Positions 10,158-18,381 of a stretch of DNA of 64,000 bases are shown one piece after another. Position 1 is the stretch's first letter. Each line of letters starts with the position of its first letter. The notes beneath the pieces are model-generated. The model had not been told where the DNA came from, did no database searches, and saw only the letters and a program-made list of their open reading frames with translations. Source of the stretch: Rhizobium sp. SL86 (GTDB lineage Bacteria; Pseudomonadota; Alphaproteobacteria; Rhizobiales; Rhizobiaceae); contig NZ_JAPPRJ010000006.1 in assembly GCF_026672545.1 (NCBI RefSeq), forward strand, positions 62,001 to 126,000, in the 5' to 3' direction. A program made the position numbers and the translations under genes.

Positions 10158-10171
10158 ACGAAGCGCTTTAG
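10158..10171. promoter_or_regulatory. Possible LacI-type operator
   Basis: The sequence around AAGCGCTT (10161-10168) is palindromic with a central CG, the hallmark of LacI/GalR operators. It lies about 75 bp upstream of the LacI-family remnant, where an autoregulatory site would be expected. Weak evidence from a single short match. Confidence 0.25.
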
Positions 10172-10742
10172 ATCTTCACTAAGCTATGTCTTTAGAGCAA
10201 AATCTGTCCTTTTTTGTTTCCGCATTGCGCATATCTGAGGCCTTCATTTTAAGGACTATTACACGATCGCATGCGATGCTGCGCTTATTATAGCTTCCGA
10301 CAGCACTCTAATGTTGCGATTTCCCCGAAATCAAGACGGTCTCGAGCTGATGTGCATTGGAAGCAAGGTGAGTGCATTCGCCTGTAACCGCCGCAGCAGA
10401 ATGAGTTTGCATGCTGGCCCATTCCAATAGTCCGAGAGGACAGGGAGCCGAGATCGAAGTAACGATGTCAAGTTTTGGGGTTGCAACTGCTGCAGCTTTG
10501 TCCCGCGGTTTCGTTTCTGCCGCTCTGACTGCGGTCTCTGTTCCGGCCTCCATTAGTGCTTGGCCCCGGCCTTGACCGATGATTTTGACACCATGCTTCA
10601 CTCCATGTGGTGGAGATCATGATCCGTGGGTGTCTAACAAGCATGCCACTTTGTGATGAAAAGTCTAGCATCGACCTGATCGGTGGCTACGTCGATCATG
10701 CCCTCAAGGATTCTGCCGGACCGCGATACGAGTTGTTCCGCA
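10172..10742. other. Non-coding stretch before the tad remnant
   Basis: No credible gene. The region is comparatively AT-rich to about 10320 and contains a perfect 12-bp palindrome ATCGCATGCGAT at 10266-10277. A minus-strand open frame at 10308-10601 has no recognisable protein features. Confidence 0.4.
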
Positions 10743-10868
10743 AACGATCAGGACTTAATTGCATCGATCTCAATCGACAAATCGGAGATGAAGAAGATCA
10801 TGGTTTCCAGCAATCTCGTCTTCCAAAGCATGAGGACCACCATGGCGATGCGAAACGTGCCGGATTGA
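10743..10868 (+). pseudogene. C-terminal remnant of a tadE-like pilus gene
   Basis: The frame reads NDQDLIASISIDKSEMKKI and continues to NVPD before the stop at 10868. It aligns with the C-terminus of the complete TadE at 51248-51703 (NDQDVIVSISIDKSEIKKI ... SMPD). Upstream of about 10743 the similarity stops. It lies 8 bp before tadG, the normal tadE-tadG order, so this is the tail of the original partner gene. The two C-termini differ at many positions, so they are diverged paralogues, not a recent duplication. Confidence 0.75.
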
Positions 10869-10876
10869 CAGCCCAT

Positions 10877-12127
10877 ATGTCGCATATAGTGTTGACATTC
10901 CTTGGCGATCGGTCGGGGAATATTGCGATTATGTCCGCCGCCGTGCTCGTTCTGATGGCAGGCATGGCCGGGCTGGTGGTTGACGTAGGAATGGCACGAC
11001 TGGAAACGAACCTGCTTCAAACGGCGGCAGAATCGTCGGCGATCGCGGCGGCCCACCTGGCAGCCGATGCAAAGTGGAGCGAGGCACGCGAGGCCGCCAA
11101 ACTCTATGCAGCGAAGAACAGGCCCGGCGTCGCCAACCTCGTCACAGATACGGAGGTCGAATTCGGCAAGTGGGAGAGCGCCGTCTTCAAAGCAGGGCCC
11201 GATATCAACGCCGTGCGCGTTACCGCTTCGCGCACAATCGCCAAGTCGAACGCGGTGAACACGATATTCGCTCATATGTTCGGCACGGAACACTGGGACC
11301 TGCAGGCAAGCGCCATTGCCATACTAGGCAGAACGCCGGTGTGCATCCTGGTTCTCAATCCCACCAGATCCGACGCGTTCGACGTTGATCCGGATGCGAA
11401 GATCGACGCACCCGAATGCGGAGTGCAGGTAAACTCCGCGGCCCGTGGCGCATTGGAACTCGGTTCGAGGTCTATCGTGAACGTAAAGAGCATCAAGGTC
11501 GTTGGCGGGGTCGATAAGAGCCCAAGCGCAATGGTCAGCCCCACACCGATTGTAGGCGCCTCGCCTATGGCCGATCCGTACCTGGCGCTCACTCCGCCGG
11601 CCAACAACAACTGCGGTGGTGTCAAGACGATCACGAACTCCACCGTTACCATCACCGCGACCAAGGCTTTCTGCAGCGGCTTGACCATCTCCAACGCAAC
11701 GGTGACGTTTTCTCCAGGCGTCTACGTCATCAAGGGAAAGTTCGTCCTTGGCACCAACGCCCATATCAAGGGTGACGGCGTCCTCATCTACCTCGAGGGA
11801 CAGGGAAGCGACATCTTTTTCTACAGCGGGTCGAGCTTTAATCTGAAGGCGCCGACCGCCGGCTTGTATGCCGGCATGGTTCTCTGGTCGGACAGAAAAA
11901 ACACGGCCGACCACGACATCTACTCGAAATTCGGAGCTTCGGCGGAGGGAACGATCTATGCGCCGTCAAGCCAGGTCGAGTTCGAGAACAACGTCGTTTG
12001 GGAAGCGCCCTGCATCCGAATTGTCGTCGATAGGCTCGAACTCGATAATGCATCGATATACAGATCGTCGGACCCTCAGACCGAGTGTACCAATAACATC
12101 ACAGACTCTGTCCGACTGGTGCGATGA
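10877..12127 (+). CDS. TadG-like Flp pilus assembly protein
   Basis: The preferred start is the ATG at 10877 (MSHIVLTFLGDRSGNIAIM), giving 416 residues. The N-terminus has the TadE/TadG pattern: a short Arg/Gly segment followed by one membrane helix (IMSAAVLVLMAGMAGLVVDV) and the ALETNLLQTAAESSA-like helix typical of TadG (here ARLETNLLQTAAESSAIAA). The rest is a large exported beta-rich region with several cysteines. TadG proteins are minor pilin-like components of Flp/tight-adherence systems. The adjacent tadE is only a remnant and no other tad genes are here, so function depends on genes elsewhere. A PilZ gene follows. Confidence 0.8.
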   Translation: MSHIVLTFLGDRSGNIAIMSAAVLVLMAGMAGLVVDVGMARLETNLLQTAAESSAIAAAHLAADAKWSEAREAAKLYAAKNRPGVANLVTDTEVEFGKWESAVFKAGPDINAVRVTASRTIAKSNAVNTIFAHMFGTEHWDLQASAIAILGRTPVCILVLNPTRSDAFDVDPDAKIDAPECGVQVNSAARGALELGSRSIVNVKSIKVVGGVDKSPSAMVSPTPIVGASPMADPYLALTPPANNNCGGVKTITNSTVTITATKAFCSGLTISNATVTFSPGVYVIKGKFVLGTNAHIKGDGVLIYLEGQGSDIFFYSGSSFNLKAPTAGLYAGMVLWSDRKNTADHDIYSKFGASAEGTIYAPSSQVEFENNVVWEAPCIRIVVDRLELDNASIYRSSDPQTECTNNITDSVRLVR

Positions 12128-12249
12128 CCGCGGGGGACACCCCTTCACTCGCTTCAGTTTCACTGCAAACACCTTAGTGCGGGGTTCATGAAACCGGTAA
12201 AGAATAATCTCAACTCACAGAATGTTTGGCTTCGAACGTGGGGGATACC

Positions 12250-12678
12250 ATGAGCAACACAAGCGATGATGTGCAAAATCCGAGCAGAAAACAAGTGGTT
12301 CGTGCAGAAAGGAGACGAGTCCTTAAAGCCGCTTATGCGGCATTTAACGGACTACATAGCGCAGTACCATGCACAATACGAGACATAAGCGAAAGTGGTG
12401 CCAGACTCAGCTTTGAGGTGGGCTGGGTCGTGCCTAAGGTGTTCACCCTGTTCGTTGAGTTAGACGGCTACAAGGTGGACTGTGAGAAGATGTGGCACAA
12501 GGGCCGAATCTACGGAGTACGTTTCACGAGTGCCAAAGAAATTACTAAGATTCGCCGCAAGCAGGTTTTGGAGATGTACGAGGAAAAGAATTTAATAACT
12601 TCTGCAGAAGAACCGCTCTTGCAGAGTGGTCTAAGATGTGGGACACGGCGTATATCATTCGGTAAACTGGGGACTTGA
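12250..12678 (+). CDS. PilZ-domain protein (probable c-di-GMP receptor)
   Basis: The ATG at 12250 is preferred, giving 142 residues; an in-frame TTG at 12226 is less likely. The PilZ signature is present: an RxxxR-type basic motif (RAERRRVLK) followed by DISESGARLSF (D/NxSxxG). The rest of the small beta-barrel follows (LFVELDGYKVDCEKMWHKG, YGVRFTS). PilZ domains bind cyclic di-GMP and modulate motility, adhesion or exopolysaccharide output. It lies 122 bp after tadG on the same strand, which suggests but does not prove a link to pilus function. The gene is intact. Confidence 0.85.
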   Translation: MSNTSDDVQNPSRKQVVRAERRRVLKAAYAAFNGLHSAVPCTIRDISESGARLSFEVGWVVPKVFTLFVELDGYKVDCEKMWHKGRIYGVRFTSAKEITKIRRKQVLEMYEEKNLITSAEEPLLQSGLRCGTRRISFGKLGT

Positions 12679-13068
12679 TGACGCTCAACGTATGCGGATC
12701 AGGGAAGTGAACCGTTCCGGGTTTTCCGGAGGCCGTTTAGCTTAAGTTATGCGGCCATGGCAGGTTCGTCCAGCATGGCGTAGTATCGTTCTTCGGCCTC
12801 GGCGGGCGGAATGTTTCCGATGGGCTCGAGAAGGCGGCGGTTGTTGAACCAGATGCCGTAATGGGGCTCCGAGCCAATCGTCACTGTTCAGGCTTGTAGC
12901 GAAGGCGGAGGCGAGTTGTCGTTGTCCTTGGCGCGCGTAGCGTCTCAGCGGGGTCTTGCCATGAGGCCCCCCAGCTTTGTTCAATAACGAAGGACATCGA
13001 CATGGACTTTTTTATCGGCCTCGACGTTTCACTGGCGAGCACCGCCATCTGCGTTTGAATGTCCACGG

Positions 13069-13075
13069 TAAGGTA
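13069..13075. repeat. Target-site duplication (left copy) of the IS5 element
   Basis: TAAGGTA lies at 13069-13075 and again at 14570-14576, immediately outside the two ends of the IS5 element. Deleting the element and one copy rejoins the IS110 transposase frame. Confidence 0.8.
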
Positions 13076-14569
13076 GTTCGCCCTGAACAATTCGGAAGCC
13101 ATTGAATTTGCGCGGTGTGATGGTACTGGCAAAGTATTGGTTTATGCGGTTCTGGTTTCTGCGTTGCGGATGGTGAGCAGGATCAAGGCACACCAGAAGG
13201 CGATTGCCTTGAGGATGAGGCGCAGATTGTGGGCTGCGGCCACGAGGGTGGCGTTGGCGGCATCGCCATCCTGTCCGATGAGAAAGTTTCTGTCGAGGCG
13301 CCCATCGGTTTTCATGTGACCGATGGTGGCCTCGATGGCGGATCGTCGCTTGAGCTCACGACGGATGGTGGGGGTGAGCCCGCGCTTCTGTCCGGCAAGG
13401 AAGACGGTGGCAGGCCCTTGATAATCGTGGCCGCGATAGCCCTTGTCGACATAGATGCGCTCTGGATCGACACCGCCGATCTCAACCGCCTGGGCCACCG
13501 TCCGATTGAGCGTGTGTCCGTCATAGGGGTTGTTCTCGAATGCGACAGAGGCCAGCACGAGCCCCTCGCGGTTGGTTGTTGCAATCCCGACCTTGGCCCC
13601 GAACTCGTAAGGAGTACGCGCTTTGCCCTTGGAGATGCACACGACTTCGGGCGCATGCAGCGCGTAGAGCTTGTGTCTGTCCTTGGGCTTTTGCGCCAGC
13701 AGTCGCTCGACAAGACCAAAGAGCCGGGCAAAGCGGGCCTGAAGATCGAGGTTTCCGGCGATCTTGCGGCCGATATCGCGATAGACGCGGCCCAGATAGG
13801 TGCGCAGCTTCTTCAATTCCCGGCGCATGCGGCGAAACTGCCTGGCATGGGCATAGCGGCCAGCTCTCAGCGCAGCGGCTTTCGCAAGCCGGGTGTGGCT
13901 CTGGCGAAGCTCGATGCCGAAACGCTTGGCCAGGCGCACAAGGGCCATGAGCGCCTTCAGGTAAAGCCGCCCGTCGGTCGGATAGGCAATCGCCTTGGGC
14001 TGCACTGTCGTGTCCACCGTGATACGCTCCAGCGAAGACGGTTTAACCGTTCCGGTATCAAGGGCGGCATCGACACTGGCTTTCAACATCTCGCTCAACC
14101 CATCCGGACTGATGCGCTTGCGCCAGCGCGTCATGGTGCTGGGATCGATCGGAAACTCGGTCTGGAAGAACTCGAAGCCCCAAAAATACTGCCAATAGGG
14201 ATTTTCCACCCAACGCTCGACCGTCTCCTCGTCCGACAGGTCGTGCACGTGCTTGAGATAATGCAGGCCGACCATCAGCCGTGTCGGCTTCGCCGGTCTA
14301 CCAACGGGCCGATAAAAGCCACCGAACGCCACATCGAAGCGCGACCAGTCCATCACCTTCGACAGCTTCACCAAGGGGTGGCTCATGTTGATCATCGCAT
14401 CCAGACGTTCGCGGAAGAGATCATGTCTGCCGGAAGAAGGGCGTGTCGGGCGCATCGCAAAAACCCCGGAAAATCGAGCATCGGAACCTGATTTCCTGCA
14501 GTTTCCTATACTTCAATCTCCTTGGGAATCCCTGAAAACAAAAGAGTTTTTGGATTTTTCAGGGCGAAC
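13076..14569 (-). mobile_element. Complete IS5-family insertion sequence (1494 bp)
   Basis: Terminal inverted repeats begin GTTCGCCCTGAA at 13076 and end TTCAGGGCGAAC at 14569. The 7-bp direct repeat TAAGGTA flanks it. The single transposase gene (14455 to 13142) is intact. A 70-bp copy of its left end occurs at 52489-52558, so the element has inserted at least twice in this DNA, both times in IS110 transposase genes. Confidence 0.85.
13142..14455 (-). CDS. IS5-family transposase
   Basis: 437 residues, intact. N-terminal DUF772-type region (MINMSHPLVKLSKVMDW, VGLHYLKHVHDLSDEETV), then a DDE core: the first D in ERITVDTTVQPKAIAYP, the second in ERIYVDKGYRGHDY and E in RRSAIEATIGHMKTDGRL. This enzyme would mobilise the 13076-14569 element by cut-and-paste. 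Intact ends and target repeats suggest a recent insertion. The start at 14455 (MRPTRPSSGRHDLF) leaves room for the inverted repeat. Confidence 0.92.
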   Translation of the reverse strand: MRPTRPSSGRHDLFRERLDAMINMSHPLVKLSKVMDWSRFDVAFGGFYRPVGRPAKPTRLMVGLHYLKHVHDLSDEETVERWVENPYWQYFWGFEFFQTEFPIDPSTMTRWRKRISPDGLSEMLKASVDAALDTGTVKPSSLERITVDTTVQPKAIAYPTDGRLYLKALMALVRLAKRFGIELRQSHTRLAKAAALRAGRYAHARQFRRMRRELKKLRTYLGRVYRDIGRKIAGNLDLQARFARLFGLVERLLAQKPKDRHKLYALHAPEVVCISKGKARTPYEFGAKVGIATTNREGLVLASVAFENNPYDGHTLNRTVAQAVEIGGVDPERIYVDKGYRGHDYQGPATVFLAGQKRGLTPTIRRELKRRSAIEATIGHMKTDGRLDRNFLIGQDGDAANATLVAAAHNLRLILKAIAFWCALILLTIRNAETRTA

Positions 14570-15539
14570 TAAGGTAGCGAAAGAAAGCAAGGTTGAGACC
14601 GAGCCAGAGGCGTTAGCTTCGTTTCTGCGCAATTTGTCGGGGACCGTGGTCGTTGTGGGACTGGAAGCCGGTCCGTTGTCACAATGGCTTTATAAGCCCC
14701 TTACCGAGGCTGGCTTCGAGGTCGTGTTGATGGAAACGAGGCAAGTGAAGGGCGCTTTGAAGGCGATGCCGATCAAGACGGACCGCCGTGACGCTGAGGG
14801 TATAGCCCGACTTCTGCAAATGGGTTGGTTCCGCCCCGTGCATTGCAAATCTGTCTCGGCTCAGGAGATGCGGGCAATACTGACCGCGCGTAAAGCAATT
14901 CAACAGTCGGCCATCGATCTCGAACTGTCGCTGCGAGGCGTTCTACGCAACTTCGGGTTAAAGATTGGACAGGTCGGCAAAGGGGGCTTCGAGGCTCGTA
15001 TCCGCGAGCTGATTGAGGGCAATCTGATGCTCGAAGCAGCGGCGGCTCCAATCCTGCGGGCTCGTATGGAGTTGCGTAATGAGTTGGCCAGACTGGAGAA
15101 ACAGCTGCGCGATTTGGCTAAGGCCGATCCCATTTGTCGACTTATGATGAGCATGCCGGGTGTCGGAGCAATCGTTGCGCTGACTGTGCGCTGTGCCATT
15201 GATGATCCCGATCGCTTCCGCTCTTCGAAGGATGTCGGCCCCTGGGCGGGTTTGACACCGAGGCGCAACCAGTCCGGTGAGCGAGATGTCATCGGCCAGA
15301 TCACGCTGGCCGGAGACGCCGGCCTCAGAACGGCTCTCTATCAGGCTGCCACGGTGATGCTGAACCGCGGCCAACCCAACTGGCTGACAGCCTGGGCGTG
15401 GAAGGTAGCCCAGCGCCGCGGAAAGAAGCGTGCGACGGTTGGACTGGCACGGCGTATCGGCGTGGTATTGCACCGGATGTGGAGAGACGGAAAGGTATTT
15501 TGCTTCACCCGCGAGGCTGCCGTGGCCGCCGCAGCGTAG

Positions 15540-15886
15540 TTGCTCTTCACCGTTAGAGTTCTACCAGGAAGATTTAACAGGCGGCGCGTGTAGCGCTGGG
15601 TCTTCGAGGTCCCTCGCCGGGACGCGGTACCCGATGACGCCGATGGGTCGACCGTAGCCGAGCATAGCTTCGAGCACGCGAACCAGATGGGCGCGCGGGA
15701 ACCGCTCTTGGACCAGGCATGGTGTGGCGGCTATAGCGCCGACCACGGACGGAAGCACCATCCCGGCTAGGGAAGATGACTTGGAAACCAGCAACCCGCG
15801 CTCGCCGCAGCAGAGGATTCACTGGCCCGCGGGCGGTCAACCGCATCGTGTTGCATACGTATGAGATCAGGGTACTTGACACCACC
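15540..15886 (+). ncRNA. Candidate guide (bridge) RNA region of the IS1111-type element
   Basis: This 347-bp stretch between the transposase stop and the right inverted repeat has no convincing gene. IS110/IS1111 elements are known to encode a structured non-coding RNA that pairs with donor and target DNA; in the IS1111 group it lies downstream of the transposase, as here. I infer the RNA from position only and have not folded it. The interrupted transposase means it could act only in trans. Confidence 0.35.
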
Positions 15887-16285
15887 GCCCCATTACGGAA
15901 GTCGGCCCATTCGAGGGTGGCGAACTCCACGGCTTCGAAGTTGCGCCATGGTCCCCGGCGATGGATGACCTCGGCCTTGTAAAGACCGTTGATCGTTTCT
16001 GCGAGAGCATGGTCGTAACTGTCGCCGACGCTTCCGACAGACGGCTCGATGCCCGCCTCCGCCAGCCGTTCGGAATAGCGAATGGACACATATTGCGAGC
16101 CACGATCGGAATGATGAACCAGCCCGCCACGTTTGACGGGCCGCCGATCATGAAGCGCTTGGTTGAGAGCATCGAGGACGAATCCCGCGTGCGCCGTTCG
16201 GCTGGCCCGCCAGCCAACGATACGGCGGGCGAAGGCATCGATTACAAAGGCCACATAGACGAAGCCCTGCCAGGTCGCCAGTGGA

Positions 16286-16977
16286 GTAAGAAGCGCGGAT
16301 GCGCTTCTCCTCCCCGAACCGTACGTGCACCTTTCAGCGCATACGGCTCTCTATTCAAGTTTGGCCCATGGCCATAACAACGTCATGGTAGTGCGACGTG
16401 ACGGTACTGCGGTCTTCAAGCCGGAAGATGTATGGGTTTCCCTCCGGATTGCGCCACCGCAATTGCGCCTTGGGGCTTGAGACAAGCCGTTGCAGCGCTT
16501 TCCCGACAGGGTCGCCGCGTTCATTGCGACCAAACACGAGCCAGGTTTTCGCCTTGCCCAATTCCGGGACCCTGAACCATTTCCGCATCAATGGTTTGAT
16601 GCGGGATCGGTACTTGTGTCCCAGCCAATGCGCCATTTTCCAGAACACGACATGGTCGATGCGCCGGAAGACATACGCCGTGAAGTCGGTGAACTTGTAG
16701 AACGCCGCCCATCCCGCCAATTGGCGGTTTAGGCCGGCGATCATGTCGACCGTGCTGACACTATGATTGCCGGAAAGGGTTTCGGTGAGCTTGCGGACAA
16801 ACCCCTTGGCCTTTTCCTTGGGTATCGTCGTGACGATGGACATCCGTCCATGCGCCCCACGCTTGCGGATGATCCGGTGCCCCAGAAAGACGAAGCCGTC
16901 ATTGACGTGTGTGACATGGGTCTTTTCCATGTTCAGCGTCAACTTCAACTCACCTTCCAGAAACGCCCGGCATTCTT
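16286..16977 (-). mobile_element. Truncated group II intron (3' third)
   Basis: Near-identical to the 3' part of the full intron at 17733-19980, from within the maturase gene through domain V to the 3' end (the minus strand ends CTTCTTAC before exon TCCACT). The homology stops at 16977, where the IS3 element begins. It occupies the same relative site in this IS3 orfB as the full intron does in the other IS3 orfB. It cannot splice. Confidence 0.85.
16355..16948 (-). pseudogene. C-terminal fragment of group II intron maturase
   Basis: 197 residues that match the C-terminal part of the protein at 18382-19911 almost residue for residue (KLTLNMEKTHVTHVNDGFVF onward; one visible change is MIAGLNRQ for MIADLNRQ). 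It contains the end of the reverse transcriptase thumb and the maturase X domain, but lacks the catalytic YADD palm. Truncated by the IS3 insertion boundary at 16977/16978. Confidence 0.85.
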
Positions 16978-17030
16978 TGGACTTGCCTCGGAAAAGTGGA
17001 GAGGTTTTCTTGAGTTGAAAGGAAACCGGA

Positions 17031-17327
17031 ATGCCGAAGCAGAAGAATTTTACGAAGGAATTTGAGACCGAAGCGGTGCGGCTGGCGCAGACGAGCGGGC
17101 GGACTCAGCGTGAGATCGCACAGGACCTGGGCGTCGGCCTATCGACGCTGGTGCGCTGGATCGGCCGTAGCCGTGATCGGGCGATGGATGCGCCGGCGGT
17201 ATCCGCTGCCACCGAGGACATGGCGGTCGAGTTGAAACGGTTGCGCAGGGAGAACGAAATCCTTCGGCAGGAACGTGAGATACTGAAGCGTGCCGCGACT
17301 TTTTTCGCCAAGGAGGGAAGTCGATGA
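17031..17327 (+). CDS. IS3-family orfA
   Basis: 98 residues. Helix-turn-helix of the transposase_8 type (FTKEFETEAVRLAQTSG, REIAQDLGVGLSTLVRWIGR) followed by a leucine-zipper coiled coil (VELKRLRRENEILRQEREIL). In IS3 elements OrfA binds the ends and, fused to OrfB by frameshifting, forms the transposase. Its last codons overlap the orfB start by 4 bp (ATGA). Intact, although orfB is not. Confidence 0.92.
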   Translation: MPKQKNFTKEFETEAVRLAQTSGRTQREIAQDLGVGLSTLVRWIGRSRDRAMDAPAVSAATEDMAVELKRLRRENEILRQEREILKRAATFFAKEGSR

Positions 17328-18381
17328 AGTTCCGTTTCATCGACGAGGCGAAAGATGAATTCCCCGCACACCGCCTCTGCAAAGTTTTGGGCGTCAGCCA
17401 GAGTGGCTATTTCGCTTGGAAAGACCGGGCAGCAAGTCGTCGGCAGCGCGAGGACATGGTGATGCTCGCGCATCTGCGCTCGGCCTATGCGCTGTCTCAC
17501 GAGACCTATGGCAGCCCACGCATGACGCGGGAATTGCAGGACAGTGGCTTTGCCATTGGTCGGAGGCGCACAGCACGGCTGATGCGAGACAATCGCCTGC
17601 ATGCCCGGCAGAAGCGTCGGTTCAAGCGCACGACCGACAGCCAGCATGCTGTCCCGATTGCACCCAACATCATCGATCAGGACTTCGCCGCAATCGGCCC
17701 CAATCAGAAATGGGGTGTTGATATTCCCTACGGTGCGCCTCGCCCCAATCGGGGAGGCATATGACTGGAATGCAAAGAGAAGGGAGGATGTGAAGACTTG
17801 CCTGCTCCCTGCTGCGAGGGGGGCATGAGCCCAAGCGGCGGTGACTTGCCGTCAACTGGCAGGGTGACGTAGCCCGCAGGTAAAGGGGATTGAGGCGAAG
17901 CCGTTACGCCGAGATGGTTCCCTAGGCTGAAGTATTGGAAGGTTGAGGAACACGAACCGGTTAACCCGCATCTGAGGGCTGAAATGTCGCCTTCGCCTAC
18001 ACGGCTTAACAGGCGGAATGCTGATGAAGCTGCCGGACACGTAAGTCGGCGGCATCCGAATACGGGCGTATATGTAGGTCGCCCGCATGGGGTCATGGGG
18101 AGAATGCAGCCAGACCATGGCATCGGCATCGACTTGCGGAACGCAAGGGAAAAGACTGCGACCGGCAACCTCACCAATACGCTGACGTCCAGCATATGAA
18201 CGAGGGAAGGCATGATGGAATGATAACGAAGTATTGCGTCGCAAGGGAGTTGACCCTGATGTCCATCATGTTGGCGGAGTTCTCGTAGTAGTTCGGGATG
18301 GGGAAAGCCCATCACATGGCGAAGGGGAACAGTTCAAACTGCTTGAAGTGCAAACTATCTGACCAAGCGAGGTGAAGACCT

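Larger units (their letters stand above)
13002..15539 (+). pseudogene. IS110-family transposase, interrupted by an IS5 element
   Basis: ATG at 13002 after AAGGA starts MDFFIGLDVSLASTAICV, the first acidic residue of the DEDD domain. A one-base deletion then gives a TGA within the N-terminus, and the IS5 element interrupts at 13076. After the IS the gene resumes at 14570 and runs to 15539 with E (VVVGLEAGPLSQW), the D-x2-D pair (IKTDRRDA) and the C-terminal transposase_20 domain (MSMPGVGAIVALTVRCAID). Removing the IS and one target copy restores VHGKVAKESKVETEPE. Full length would be about 345 residues. Inactive because of both lesions. Confidence 0.88.
12856..15898 (+). mobile_element. IS110-family (IS1111-like) element with subterminal inverted repeats
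   Basis: The ends carry a perfect 12-bp inverted repeat: CCGTAATGGGGC at 12856-12867 and GCCCCATTACGG at 15887-15898. These lie exactly at the break in the IS3 orfB. Subterminal inverted repeats are characteristic of the IS1111 group. The transposase frame begins at 13002 and ends at 15539, with an IS5 element inserted at 13076-14569. A 347-bp non-coding segment follows the transposase. Confidence 0.75.
12708..16285 (-). mobile_element. IS3-family element remnant, interrupted by an IS110/IS1111 element and a group II intron
   Basis: An IS3 orfB on the minus strand is split. The catalytic part reads from 16285 to 15899 (VAFVIDAFARRIVGW, VHHSDRGSQYVS, EVIHRRGPWRNFEAVEF, TLEWAD). It resumes at 12851 (WFNNRRLLEPIGNIPPAEAE) and ends with a stop at 12747-12749. 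The outer end TGAACCGTTCCGGG begins at 12708. Everything from about 12852 to 15898 is a later insertion. A truncated group II intron replaces the N-terminal portion beyond 16285. Non-functional. Confidence 0.8.

Noticed and set aside
10308-10601. A 97-codon minus-strand frame upstream of tadG
   Set aside because: Low-complexity composition and no similarity to known proteins; not supported as a gene.
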